NCBI RefSeq assembly: GCF_028682455.1
Contig: NZ_JANHLD010000004.1
Span: forward strand, 434,001 to 498,000
DNA length: 64,000 nt
Direction: 5' to 3'
Source: Pseudomonas putida
Lineage (GTDB): Bacteria; Pseudomonadota; Gammaproteobacteria; Pseudomonadales; Pseudomonadaceae
The notes under the pieces were generated by a model that saw only the letters and a program-made list of their open reading frames with translations, ran no database searches and was not told the origin of the DNA. The translations under genes and the position numbers were made by a program. Positions 8,039 to 16,702 of the stretch are shown piece after piece (position 1 is the first letter of the stretch; the number at the start of each line of letters is the position of its first letter).

Positions 8039-8691
8039 ACCTGTGGGACTGGAACTACGTCTGGCAGATTCTTCCCGAGCTGCTGCGCGCCTCGCTCAAT
8101 ACCCTGGGCATCACCCTGGTGGGCTTTCTGATCGCTATCGTCCTGGGACTGTTCCTGGCCATCGGCCGACGCAGTCGCAAGGTCTGGCTGTCGTGGCCGA
8201 CGACCTTGCTGATCGAGTTCATCCGCAGCACGCCGCTGCTGATCCAGGTGTACTTCCTCTACTACGTGCTGCCCAACTACGGCGTCAACCTCACGGCCAT
8301 GCAGGCGGGGATCCTCGGTATCGGCCTGCACTACGCCTGTTATATCGCCGAGGTGTATCGCGGCGGCCTGGACTCGGTGGCACGCAGCCAGTGGGAGGCG
8401 GTCATCGCCCTGAACTTCGCGCCCTGGACCGCCTACCGCGCCATCATCCTGCCGCAAGCGATCCGACCGATCCTGCCGCCGCTGGGCAACTACCTGATCG
8501 CGATGCTCAAGGACACCCCCGTGCTGTCGGCGATCACCGTGGTGGAAATCATGCAGCAAGCCAAAAACGCAGGCTCCGAGAGCTTCCGTTACCTGGAGCC
8601 GATCACAATGGTCGGCCTGTTCTTCCTGGCCCTGAGCGTTGCTCTGGCTTACCTGGTTCGGCGCCTCGAAGTGCGCCTGGAGTTACGCTAA
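8035..8691 (+). CDS. ehuD: Ectoine ABC transporter permease EhuD
   Basis: A 218-residue second permease, paralogous to EhuC, with the EAA loop EAVIALNFAPWTAYRAIILP near residues 122-141. Together the two form the heterodimeric membrane channel. It overlaps ehuC by 4 bp upstream and shares one base with the ehuA ATG downstream. The short N-terminus before the first membrane segment is normal for the family. Confidence 0.9.
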   Translation: MNLWDWNYVWQILPELLRASLNTLGITLVGFLIAIVLGLFLAIGRRSRKVWLSWPTTLLIEFIRSTPLLIQVYFLYYVLPNYGVNLTAMQAGILGIGLHYACYIAEVYRGGLDSVARSQWEAVIALNFAPWTAYRAIILPQAIRPILPPLGNYLIAMLKDTPVLSAITVVEIMQQAKNAGSESFRYLEPITMVGLFFLALSVALAYLVRRLEVRLELR

Positions 8692-9542
8692 TGATCGCGC
8701 CTGTCTCGACCCTTGCCGTCAACACCAACCCGCTGCAGCAGGTGGCAACGCCCGCCCTGGACAGTGCCCAGTCAATCGTCAGTTTCAACGACGTGACCAA
8801 GCGCTACGGCAGCTTCACCGTACTGGACCGTCTCAACCTCAGTGTCTCGCCCGGAGAGAAAGTCGCCATTATCGGGCCCAGCGGCTCGGGCAAGTCGACC
8901 CTGCTGCGGGTACTGATGACCCTCGAGGGTATCGATGAAGGCATGATCGAGGTCGACAACGATTCCCTGACCCACATGCGCAACCGTAACGGCATCCTGG
9001 TGCCGGCCAACGATCGCCATGTGCGCAAGGTACGCGCCAAGATCGGCATGGTGTTCCAGAGCTTCAACCTGTTCCCGCACATGACCGCCCTGCAGAACGT
9101 GATCGAGGCGCCCGTGCAGGTACTGGGAGTCAAGCCTGCCGAAGCCCGTGAGCGTGCCGCGCAATTGCTGGAGCTGGTGGGCCTGGGCAACAAGTTCGAT
9201 CACTACCCCTCGCAATTGTCGGGTGGGCAGCAGCAACGGGTCGCCATCGCCCGGGCGCTGGCCATGCGGCCCAAGGTCATGCTGTTTGACGAGGTCACTT
9301 CAGCGCTGGACCCTGAGCTGTGTGGCGAAGTGCTCAATGTGATCAGGAAGCTGGGCAGCGAGCACAACCTGACCATGCTCATGGTCACCCACCAAATGGG
9401 CTTTGCCCGTGAGTTCGCTGACCGGGTGTGCTTTTTCTACAAGGGCCAGATCCATGAACAGGGGACGCCGAAGCAGATTTTCGAGAACCCGCAGCAGGAG
9501 CGTACGAGGGCTTTTCTCAGTGCGGTGAAAGAGGCTAACTGA
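8691..9542 (+). CDS. ehuA: Ectoine ABC transporter ATP-binding protein EhuA
   Basis: A 283-residue ABC ATPase. Walker A (GPSGSGKST) is near residue 63, the Q-loop is VFQSFNLFPHMT, the signature is LSGGQQQRVAIARAL, and Walker B is VMLFDEVTSALDPE, followed by the switch His in MVTHQMG. A ~30-residue extension precedes the usual start of the domain (VSFNDVTKRYG). The ATG at 8691 overlaps the ehuD stop by one base. The nucleotide-binding domain powers EhuBCD import. Last gene of the operon; the next gene converges from the other strand. Confidence 0.92.
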   Translation: MIAPVSTLAVNTNPLQQVATPALDSAQSIVSFNDVTKRYGSFTVLDRLNLSVSPGEKVAIIGPSGSGKSTLLRVLMTLEGIDEGMIEVDNDSLTHMRNRNGILVPANDRHVRKVRAKIGMVFQSFNLFPHMTALQNVIEAPVQVLGVKPAEARERAAQLLELVGLGNKFDHYPSQLSGGQQQRVAIARALAMRPKVMLFDEVTSALDPELCGEVLNVIRKLGSEHNLTMLMVTHQMGFAREFADRVCFFYKGQIHEQGTPKQIFENPQQERTRAFLSAVKEAN

Positions 9543-9562
9543 GGGATCCAGGCCGAGGTCCG

Positions 9563-9595
9563 GGGGCTAGTCGATGCGGTGACACCGATGGCCCC
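9563..9595. terminator. Possible hairpin between the convergent ehuA and MBL genes
   Basis: GGGGC and GCCCC flank an inner palindrome CGGTGACACCG. It sits 20 bp after ehuA and 33 bp beyond the stop of the gene on the opposite strand, so it could stop transcripts from both sides. There is no clear U-run, hence low confidence. Confidence 0.35.
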
Positions 9596-9627
9596 TTGCG
9601 CCCTTACAGCGGCGCGCCCCCCTGCCC

Positions 9628-10674
9628 TCAGGCGCTGTGGTACCAGGCCACGCCATGCTCATCGTCAGTCACCCCCACCACCCCCCGATGCAGCAGATAA
9701 TTGAGGTTGGCCAGGCACTCCCCGGTGGCCATGGTCAGCAACCCTTCGTCGATCGTTCGCTTGAACAACACACTGAACAGGTCGACCGCCCGCTTGGGGC
9801 CGTCCAGCAATGCCTGCTCCAGGCGCTCCACCGCCCGATGCTGGCTGTCGTGCAGTTGGTCGAGCCTGGCATGCAGTGGTTTGAACGGCTCGTTATGAGA
9901 CGGCAGCACCAGCACATCGTTGGGAATCTGGCGCTTGAGCTTCTCCAGCGAAGCCAGCCACAACGCCAGCGGGTCGGCATTGGGCTCGGTAGGGAATACC
10001 GACACGTTGGAGGAGATCCGCGGCAATACCTGATCGCCGGAAATCAGCAGTTGCAACGCCGGACAATGGAAACAGGCATGTTCGGGCGAATGCCCCTCGC
10101 CCACCACCACCTGCCAGTCATGCTCGCCGATGCGCAGGCTGTCGCCATCGCGCAGGCGCCGATAGCCCTGGGGCAATGGCGTGATATAGCGGCCATAGCC
10201 ACCGAAGCGCACGCGATAATTTTCGATGGACTTGGCATTCCAACCGGCACGCCGGTAGAAGTTCACCCCCTGCGCTGGCGCCGCGCGCCCGCAGTCGGCC
10301 ACCAGCACCCGGCAGTTCATGTACTCGCCAAAGGTCATCCACAACTCGCAACCGAGGTTCTCGGTCATCCAGCCAGCCATGCCGATGTGGTCGGGGTGCA
10401 TGTGGGTGGCAAACACTCGGGTGACGCCAAGGCCACCCAGTGGCCCATCGTCGGCCAGCAGTGCCTGCCAGGCGTCGAGAGTGCCCTGGGTGTGCATGCC
10501 GGTGTCGAAGATCGCCCAACCCTCACCGTCGCGTACCGCCCACAGGTTGATGTGGTCCAGCGAAATCGGCAGCGGCATGCGCAGCCACAACACCCCCGGC
10601 GCAACCTCCACTGCCGAGCCGGGCTCGGGCGCTGGGCCGCAGGGATAGTTCAGCGATTGGCGTTCCTGATTCAT
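9628..10674 (-). CDS. MBL-fold metallo-hydrolase
   Basis: A 348-residue metallo-beta-lactamase-fold hydrolase with a complete metal site: His91, His93, Asp95 and His96 in THMHPDHIGMAG, a His in GEGHSPEHACF, an Asp in SGDQVLP and a His in LPSHNEPF. A ~70-residue C-terminal helical extension follows the MBL domain. The substrate is unknown; relatives act on thioesters, lactones or glutathione conjugates. It lies upstream of an acyl-CoA dehydrogenase gene read in the same direction, separated from it by a REP pair. The ATG is at 10674. Confidence 0.8.
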   Translation of the reverse strand: MNQERQSLNYPCGPAPEPGSAVEVAPGVLWLRMPLPISLDHINLWAVRDGEGWAIFDTGMHTQGTLDAWQALLADDGPLGGLGVTRVFATHMHPDHIGMAGWMTENLGCELWMTFGEYMNCRVLVADCGRAAPAQGVNFYRRAGWNAKSIENYRVRFGGYGRYITPLPQGYRRLRDGDSLRIGEHDWQVVVGEGHSPEHACFHCPALQLLISGDQVLPRISSNVSVFPTEPNADPLALWLASLEKLKRQIPNDVLVLPSHNEPFKPLHARLDQLHDSQHRAVERLEQALLDGPKRAVDLFSVLFKRTIDEGLLTMATGECLANLNYLLHRGVVGVTDDEHGVAWYHSA

Positions 10675-10712
10675 GGCGTTATGGCTCTCCGCTTCGCGCT
10701 TACCGCCGCCTG

Positions 10713-10783
10713 GTAGGAGCGGGCTTACCCCGCGTTAGCAATAGTGAAGCCACCATCCTATCGCGGGACAAGCCTGCGCCTAC
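10713..10783. repeat. REP-like palindrome pair
   Basis: GTAGGAGCGGGCTTACCCCGCG is answered after ~30 bp by CGCGGGACAAGCCTGCGCCTAC. This is the Pseudomonas REP pattern in inverted orientation, located between the MBL gene start and the acyl-CoA dehydrogenase stop. Confidence 0.75.
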
Positions 10784-10803
10784 ATAAAATACAGCGGCGA
10801 GTC

Positions 10804-12600
10804 CTAGAACTGATCGTCGCTCAGGGCCAGCGCCGCATCGCCTCCCTGGATCAACGTATGGGCAAGGCCAGGCGCGCGGGACAGGATGTGGTCGGCATAA
10901 AAACGCGCGGTCACGATCTTGGCGCTATAGAAGTCCTGATCCGCCGGGGAGGCCTTCAAGCGCTGCTGCGCCACCAGCGCCGAGCGGGCCAGTTGCCAGC
11001 CACCGGTCACGGTGCCAAACAGGTCGAGCATGGGTACCGCGCCCACTGAAACCGCCGCCACCCGGCTCTCATAGTTCGAGACGATAAAGGCGACCGCCTG
11101 CTCCAGCGCCCTGACACCCTGCCCCAGGGCGGCGGCGATGGCCGTCAGGGTGTGGTCATCCGCTCCCAGCAGTTGATGGGTCACCTGACGCATTTGCTCG
11201 ATCACCCAGCCAATGGCCCGGCCCTGGTCGCGGGCGATCTTGCGGCCGATCAGGTCGGCGGCCTGGATGCCGGTGGTGCCTTCGTAGATGGTGGTGATGC
11301 GGGCATCACGCAGGTGCTGCGCAGCGCCGGTTTCCTCGATGAAACCCATGCCACCGTGGACCTGCACGCCAAGGGAAGCGATGTCCACCGATTGCTCGGT
11401 GCTCCAGCCCTTGACCACCGGGATCATCAAGTCGACGAAGGCCTGGTCGAGCTTGCGCTGTTGCTGGTCTTCATTGCGCTCGGCGCTGTCCATCGCCGCG
11501 GCCACGGTGCAGGCCAGGGCGCGCATGGCTTCGGTGCGCGCCTTCATCGACAGGAGCATGCGGCGCACGTCGGGGTGGCGAATGATGGCTACCTTGTCAC
11601 GGCTCTTCACCCCGAGTTCAGTACCCTGGACCCGGTCACGGGCATAGCTGCGGGCGCGCTGGTAAGCCCGTTCCGACAAGCCGACACCCTCGATACCGAC
11701 CGAGAAGCGCGCGGCGTTCATCATGATGAACATGTATTCCAGGCCGCGATTTTCTTCACCCACCAGCCAGCCGGTGGCGCCTTGCTTGTCGCCAAAGGCC
11801 AGAACCGCGGTCGGGCTGGCGTGAATGCCGAGCTTGTGTTCGATGGACACGCAACGCACATCGTTGCGCTCACCCAGGCTGCCATCGGCTTCGACCAGGA
11901 ACTTGGGTACCACGAACAGCGAGATCCCCTTGACCCCCTCCGGCGCGCCAGGCACCCGGGCCAGCACCAGGTGCACGATGTTGTCGGTCAGGTCGTGCTC
12001 GCCGTAGGTAATGAAGATTTTCTGCCCGAACACCCGGTACGTGCCGTCGCCCTGGGGCTCGGCGCGGCTGCGCACGGCGGCCAGGTCGGAACCTGCCTGG
12101 GGCTCGGTGAGGTTCATGGTGCCGGTCCACTCGCCGCTGATCATTTTGGCGAGGTAGGTGTGCTTGAGCTGGTCGCCGCCGCGCAGTTCGACGGCCTCGA
12201 TGGCACCGCGGGTAAGCATGGGGCACAGGCCGAACGAGACGTTGGCGCCGTTCCACATTTCCTCGACCAAGGCCGAAATAAGCCGTGGCAGGCCCTGGCC
12301 ACCAAAGGCCGGGTCGCAGGACAGCGCATTCCAGCCGCCCTCGACGAACTGTTCATAGGCTTCGCGCCAGCCCTTGGGGGTGATCACCTGGCCATCGACC
12401 CAGCGTGCGCCTTCGCGGTCGCCGCTGACGTTGAGCGGCGAGAGTACGCCCTGGGCGTATTTGCCGGCTTCGCCGAGGATGGCATCGGCCAGGTCGCTGC
12501 CCAGATCTTCGCAGCCAGGCAGGCGGCGGACCTGGTCAAGGTGGCCAAGTTCGTTGAGGACAAACTGCATGTCGCGTAGGGGCGCGGTGTATTCACTCAT
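10804..12600 (-). CDS. Acyl-CoA dehydrogenase
   Basis: A 598-residue flavoprotein of the longer acyl-CoA dehydrogenase subfamily (about 600 residues, with an extra C-terminal domain). Landmarks are the substrate-loop motif MNLTEPQAGSDLAAVRSR near residue 165, FITYGEHDLTDN near 205, the second-domain VHGGMGFIEETGAAQHLRDA near 410, and TIYEGTTGIQA near 435, whose Glu is the expected catalytic base. It catalyses alpha,beta-desaturation of an acyl-CoA; the chain length cannot be read. It is flanked by two MBL-fold genes on the same strand. Confidence 0.88.
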   Translation of the reverse strand: MSEYTAPLRDMQFVLNELGHLDQVRRLPGCEDLGSDLADAILGEAGKYAQGVLSPLNVSGDREGARWVDGQVITPKGWREAYEQFVEGGWNALSCDPAFGGQGLPRLISALVEEMWNGANVSFGLCPMLTRGAIEAVELRGGDQLKHTYLAKMISGEWTGTMNLTEPQAGSDLAAVRSRAEPQGDGTYRVFGQKIFITYGEHDLTDNIVHLVLARVPGAPEGVKGISLFVVPKFLVEADGSLGERNDVRCVSIEHKLGIHASPTAVLAFGDKQGATGWLVGEENRGLEYMFIMMNAARFSVGIEGVGLSERAYQRARSYARDRVQGTELGVKSRDKVAIIRHPDVRRMLLSMKARTEAMRALACTVAAAMDSAERNEDQQQRKLDQAFVDLMIPVVKGWSTEQSVDIASLGVQVHGGMGFIEETGAAQHLRDARITTIYEGTTGIQAADLIGRKIARDQGRAIGWVIEQMRQVTHQLLGADDHTLTAIAAALGQGVRALEQAVAFIVSNYESRVAAVSVGAVPMLDLFGTVTGGWQLARSALVAQQRLKASPADQDFYSAKIVTARFYADHILSRAPGLAHTLIQGGDAALALSDDQF

Positions 12601-12731
12601 GGCTCAATACTCGTATCGGGCGGGGCTTTTGAGGGTGCGAGTAAAGCAGAGCCGACAACAGGGGTGCCCCACCCGTGGCGAGTGGGCAGGCACTTTCGCT
12701 GCATCGCCGGGCAAGCCCCTCCAGGCAGTGA

Positions 12732-13595
12732 TCAGGTGTCGAAGGACTGCAGGCGGGCGTACTGGTCGTACGGCGTGTAGCGCGCCTTGCGGTCGCGCAT
12801 CACCTTGATCATCGCCACCTCGGGATCACGCGCCAGCACCAGGCGGCCCCGCTTGGCCACCAGGTGATCGAGCAAGCGCTCCTTCTCGTCGGCCAGGCAT
12901 TCGGGGTTGCGATCAAAGCCACTGCCCACCTCCAGGCACAACCAGTGGGTGCCGGGGATCAGGTCACCGGCGAACACCACACAACCGCCGGGCAGGTCGA
13001 TCTCGGGCAGCAACTGGCCGGGGGTATGGCCGTCACTGAAGTGAAAGCGCCAGCCGCTGCCCAGGACGTCGTCGCTAGCTTCATCGATCAGCTCCAGGCG
13101 CTCGCTGACTTGCAGCTGGCCCAGGATCGGCGAGACAAACAGCGAGCGGTCCCGCGGGTGTGGACGCAGCGCCCGCTGCCAGTGACGCCGGCCCGTGATG
13201 TAGCGCGCCGTGGGGAACAGCAGGCGCGGGGCATCGCCGTCCTGGATGGCATGGCGCAGCTCGGTCGAAACCAGCGCGTGCAGGTGGGTCAGCACCACGG
13301 CATGGATATCGTTTTCACCCAGGCCGTGCCGGGCCAGACTGTCGAGCAGGCCGTGGGTGTGTTTCTGGCAGCGGCAGGTACGCGGCAAGGGCGCCAGCAG
13401 CGCGTCGGTGCCGGCCAGGACGAGGATGTTCTTGCCGTCCTGTTGTACCAACAGGGCGCGCGAAGGCAGTTGCACCTGGTTTTCATGGTCCGGCTTGATC
13501 CAGCCCGCCCAGTCCTTGCGCGGGGTACTGCCGAACAAGACGCCGCCATCGAGCGTGCGGCTTCCGCTGGAGAGGGTGGAAATACTCCGGTTCAC
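12732..13595 (-). CDS. MBL-fold protein with a degenerate metal site
   Basis: A 287-residue protein of the MBL fold, starting at a GTG with a GAGG site before it. The canonical HxHxDH motif reads THLHALVS: His104 and His106 remain, but Leu108 and Val109 replace the Asp and His. His190 (DGHTPGQL) and Asp211 (AGDLIP) are kept, while the last ligand position, normally His in an A-H-DP context, is Arg256 (VLARDPEVA). Three of the usual ligands are therefore lost, and hydrolase activity is doubtful. The reading frame is intact, so it may be a pseudoenzyme with a binding role. Function unknown. Confidence 0.7.
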   Translation of the reverse strand: MNRSISTLSSGSRTLDGGVLFGSTPRKDWAGWIKPDHENQVQLPSRALLVQQDGKNILVLAGTDALLAPLPRTCRCQKHTHGLLDSLARHGLGENDIHAVVLTHLHALVSTELRHAIQDGDAPRLLFPTARYITGRRHWQRALRPHPRDRSLFVSPILGQLQVSERLELIDEASDDVLGSGWRFHFSDGHTPGQLLPEIDLPGGCVVFAGDLIPGTHWLCLEVGSGFDRNPECLADEKERLLDHLVAKRGRLVLARDPEVAMIKVMRDRKARYTPYDQYARLQSFDT

Positions 13596-13681
13596 AACGC
13601 GTACCTCTTCAATTCAGGTAAATCGCGCACCGCACAGGCCGATGCTTGACGACCTGTGCAGCCTAGTGTGCCGAGAGTCAG

Positions 13682-13714
13682 CAAGCCCCCACCCACATGG
13701 AGTGGGTGGCTTGT
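13682..13714. terminator. Hairpin with bulged stem near the REP pair
   Basis: CAAGCC...CACCCAC pairs with GTGGGTGGCTTG around an ATGGA loop, with a bulge of a few C residues. It lies in the 206-bp gap between two minus-strand genes and may end transcripts leaving the MFS gene region. It lacks a strong U-run. Confidence 0.35.
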
Positions 13715-13758
13715 GGCAGGCGACCGGTGGAAGCAACTTTGTTGATCAGTCGGCTCGG

Positions 13759-13828
13759 TGGGAGCGGGCTTTTCCCGAGTACAAAGTCGGCGTCGATACC
13801 GCTAACGCGGCGCAAGCCCGCTCCTGCG
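13759..13828. repeat. REP-like palindrome pair overlapping the 3' end of the MFS gene
   Basis: GGAGCGGGCTTTTCCCG and GCGCAAGCCCGCTCCTGC form the inverted REP pattern. The right arm lies inside the last codons of the MFS gene (stop at 13802), so the protein's final residues (SGLAPR) are written by the repeat. Confidence 0.7.
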
Positions 13829-14971
13829 CAAGCTACGAGCCTTGCGGTTGGCATTGCGCGCAAAGCAGACGAACAGCGCCGCCATGACCGCCAGCGCCAT
13901 CGGTAAGCCGTGCGGCGCCACATCCATCGCCGCCCCGCTGACCAGCGGCCCTACCAGGCTACCCACGCCCCACAACAGGCCGACACTGGCGTTGGCCGTG
14001 ACCAGGTCCTGGCCCTTGAACTGCTGGCCGATAAGCACCAGCGCCAGGGTATACACCCCGCCCGCCACCGCACCGAGCAACACCAGCGCCGGCCACAGCA
14101 ACCACTGCACCTGCAGCAACCACGGCAGGGCAATGCCGATCAGCATCGCCACCACACCACACACCAGGTGCACCAGGGTGCGCTCGCTGCGGTCCGCCAG
14201 CCAACCCAGTGGCAATTGGAACAACATGTCGCCGGTGAGGATCACCGTCACCATCAACGCCGCCACCCCCACGGCAAATCCGTGGCTGGAGGCATACACC
14301 GGCATCAATGAAAGGATCACCGCATCGAAGAAGGAGAAGAACAGCACCCCCATGCACAGCGCCGGCGCGACCCGAAAAAAGCCCGCCAACGAGAAGCTCT
14401 TCTCGCCCTCCTCGCCATGCTCCACGTGATCGTTGGGCACCGTCAGCAGGATGCACAGCAACGCCAGGCCGTAGCAGGCCGTGACCACGGCGGTCACCCA
14501 GGTGCTCTGCGCCCCGACCAGTGCCAGCATCGCCGGGCCGAGCATCTGGAAGCCAGTGAAGGCCGTGGCATACAGCGCCATGATCTTGCCGCGGTTGTGC
14601 TCCGGGCTCAGTTCATTGACCCACGACTCGCCAAGGATGATCGCAATGCCCATGCCGATCCCCAGCCCCAGGCGCAGCAGGCCGAGCAGGTAGATCGATG
14701 AGAACGCCCACTCCAGCAGGCCGATGCTCAAGGTGCACAAGCCAAAGCACAGCAGGTAGATGGTGCGTCGGGTCAGGTGCCGGCAGCAGGCATCGACCAT
14801 GAATGCCGATAGCATCATCCCCGCTGCCGGGATGGCCGAGAGGACACCGATCTGCAGGGTACTGGCGCCGGCTTCGAGCAGACGCAGCGACACCAGCGGC
14901 AGGCTTGCCCCAAGGCTGAAACCGACCACCGACACGGCGAACAACAGGCCCGCCAGAAAACGCTTGTTCAT
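13802..14971 (-). CDS. MFS transporter
   Basis: A 389-residue major facilitator with about twelve hydrophobic segments, from LLFAVSVVGFSLGASLPLV at the N-terminus to GAAMDVAPHGLPMALAVMA at the C-terminus. The loop between helices 2 and 3 carries DACCRHLTRR, and the mid-protein cytoplasmic loop contains the charged NDHVEHGEEGEK. The start (MNKRFLAGLL) was preferred over an in-frame start 37 codons upstream because it puts the first helix at the N-terminus and has GGTGGAG before it. The substrate is unknown. The last residues are encoded by a REP repeat. Confidence 0.8.
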   Translation of the reverse strand: MNKRFLAGLLFAVSVVGFSLGASLPLVSLRLLEAGASTLQIGVLSAIPAAGMMLSAFMVDACCRHLTRRTIYLLCFGLCTLSIGLLEWAFSSIYLLGLLRLGLGIGMGIAIILGESWVNELSPEHNRGKIMALYATAFTGFQMLGPAMLALVGAQSTWVTAVVTACYGLALLCILLTVPNDHVEHGEEGEKSFSLAGFFRVAPALCMGVLFFSFFDAVILSLMPVYASSHGFAVGVAALMVTVILTGDMLFQLPLGWLADRSERTLVHLVCGVVAMLIGIALPWLLQVQWLLWPALVLLGAVAGGVYTLALVLIGQQFKGQDLVTANASVGLLWGVGSLVGPLVSGAAMDVAPHGLPMALAVMAALFVCFARNANRKARSLRRSGLAPR

Positions 14972-15313
14972 CACAACTCCACCCACTCGCGCGGGAGCGA
15001 CATCGCCCCGGCCGTGGTTAACCACAACCCATGAAATATTCAGGTGCACACAGGCCAGGCCACGGCAAGACGCCGGGCGCACAACAGCCTTGTCAGAGGA
15101 CGTGACAGGGTGGGGAGAAGGTGAAGGCGAACAGCACGCTGCGCCGACGCTTGAGAACGGTATCGCTCGGCCAATCGCAGCAGCGGGTCAGGATGACCGG
15201 CTGGCAGAATGGGCAAGGGAGGCTGGAGCGATTCATTCGTCGGCTACGCAGTAAAGGACGGGCGGCACTCTAGGAGAACCCATGCCACCCGTCAATAGCC
15301 CGTGCTTGAGCCT
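14972..15313. other. 342-bp intergenic region without a recognised gene
   Basis: It lies between two MFS genes, both read leftward, so it should hold the promoter of the left one. No convincing reading frame with a ribosome site, no REP core and no clear dyad were found. AGGAGAACCCATG at 15271-15283 resembles a start signal on the plus strand, but the frame it opens is very short. Confidence 0.5.
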
Positions 15314-16546
15314 TCAGCGCTTGCCGGTAGACGGCAGCAGGATCGCCAGCAGGCCAAACAGCGGCAGGTAGGAACACAGGCTGTAGACGTATTCGATGCC
15401 CTTGAGGTCGGCCAGGTAACCCAGCAGCGCCGCACCGATACCGCCAAAACCGAACATCAGCCCGAAGAAAATCCCGGCGATCATGCCGACATTGCCCGGC
15501 ACCAGTTCCTGCGCATACACCACGATGGCCGAGAACGCCGAGGCCAGGATGAAGCCGATGATCACGCTCAGCACGCTGGTCCAGAACAGGTCCACATGAG
15601 GCAGCAGCAACGTGAACGGCGCCACGCCCAGGATCGAGAACCAGATCACCGCCTTGCGCCCGATACGGTCACCGATCGGTCCGCCAAAGAAGGTGCCGGC
15701 CGCCACTGCGCCCAGGAACAGGAACAGGTGCAACTGCGAGCTACCCACCGACAGGTCGAACTTCTCGATCAGGTAGAAGGTGAAGTAGCTGGTGAAGCTG
15801 GCCATGTAGAAGTACTTGGAAAACACCAGCAGGCCCAGAACCACCAACGCCCCGATCACCCGCTGGCGCGACAGGCCGTGGGTGGCGCGCTGGCCCTGCT
15901 TGGCCCTGAACAGGTTCAGGTGCTCCTTGTACCAGCGGCTCAGGCCGTAGGTGACCAGCACGGCGAAGATCGCGAACAGGCCGAACCACACCACGTTACC
16001 CTGGCCGAAGGGAATGATGATCGCCGCCGCGAGCAACGGGCCGAACGCCGAGCCTGCGTTACCGCCCACCTGGAAGGTCGACTGTGCCAGCCCGAAGCGC
16101 CCGCCCGAGGCCAGGCGCGCAATGCGTGAGGTTTCCGGGTGGAAGGTCGAGGAGCCAATCCCCACCAGCGCCGCCGCCAGCAGGATCATCGGGAAGCTGC
16201 CGACATAGGCCAGCATCACGATCCCCACCAGGGTGCATAGCGTGCCCAGTGGCAGCAGGTTCGGCATCGGTTTGCGGTCGGTGTAGAACCCTACCCACGG
16301 CTGCAGCAGCGAGGCGGTGATCTGGAATGTCAGGGTGATCATGCCCACCTGAGCGAAGCTCAACCCGTAGTTGGCCTTGAGCAACGGGTAGATCGACGGC
16401 AGCACCGCCTGGATCAGGTCGTTGATCAAATGCGCCAGGGCGCAGGCGGCGATGATCCGCATCACCAGCGGGCTGCTCTGGGCAGTCGTGGTGCTGGCGG
16501 GGGAAGTTGACGAGGCACTGCTCACAGCCATGGCAAAAGCGTCCAT
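15314..16546 (-). CDS. MFS transporter, fosmidomycin-resistance (Fsr) family
   Basis: A ~410-residue transporter resembling Fsr-type exporters. The N-terminal helix is ACALAHLINDLIQAVLPSIY, followed by the A-loop region FYTDRKPMPNLLP and the family motif STFHPETSRIARLASGGR near residue 145. It should have about twelve membrane segments. The start is uncertain: the ATG at 16546 is used here; a TTG six codons earlier and an ATG at 16531 are also in frame, and none has a strong ribosome site. The function is inferred from family; the real substrate may not be fosmidomycin. Confidence 0.8.
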   Translation of the reverse strand: MDAFAMAVSSASSTSPASTTTAQSSPLVMRIIAACALAHLINDLIQAVLPSIYPLLKANYGLSFAQVGMITLTFQITASLLQPWVGFYTDRKPMPNLLPLGTLCTLVGIVMLAYVGSFPMILLAAALVGIGSSTFHPETSRIARLASGGRFGLAQSTFQVGGNAGSAFGPLLAAAIIIPFGQGNVVWFGLFAIFAVLVTYGLSRWYKEHLNLFRAKQGQRATHGLSRQRVIGALVVLGLLVFSKYFYMASFTSYFTFYLIEKFDLSVGSSQLHLFLFLGAVAAGTFFGGPIGDRIGRKAVIWFSILGVAPFTLLLPHVDLFWTSVLSVIIGFILASAFSAIVVYAQELVPGNVGMIAGIFFGLMFGFGGIGAALLGYLADLKGIEYVYSLCSYLPLFGLLAILLPSTGKR

Positions 16547-16624
16547 CCGGTAGGCGGGATCCAATTATCCAGAATTCGTTAGCAAGCGCACTATTCTTTT
16601 CCACCGCACCCGACCGGCGTACTT

Positions 16625-16643
16625 GTTAATAATTCTCAATAAC
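16625..16643 (+). promoter_or_regulatory. Fur-box-like site upstream of the ECF sigma gene
   Basis: GTTAATAATTCTCAATAAC matches the 19-bp Fur consensus at 13 positions by eye, and carries the AATTCTCA core common in Pseudomonas iron-starvation sigma promoters. It lies about 60-80 bp before the sigma-factor ATG. Repression by Fur with iron is inferred. Confidence 0.65.
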
Positions 16644-16702
16644 GTTAGCATCGGCGAACTCTGCAATCCCACTACCCCGCCTGCCCCGAGGCCGCGTACG
16701 CC

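Noticed and set aside
15271..15283. AGGAGAACCCATG on the plus strand as the start of a small gene
   Set aside because: The frame it opens is only a few codons long and runs into the end of the convergent MFS gene.
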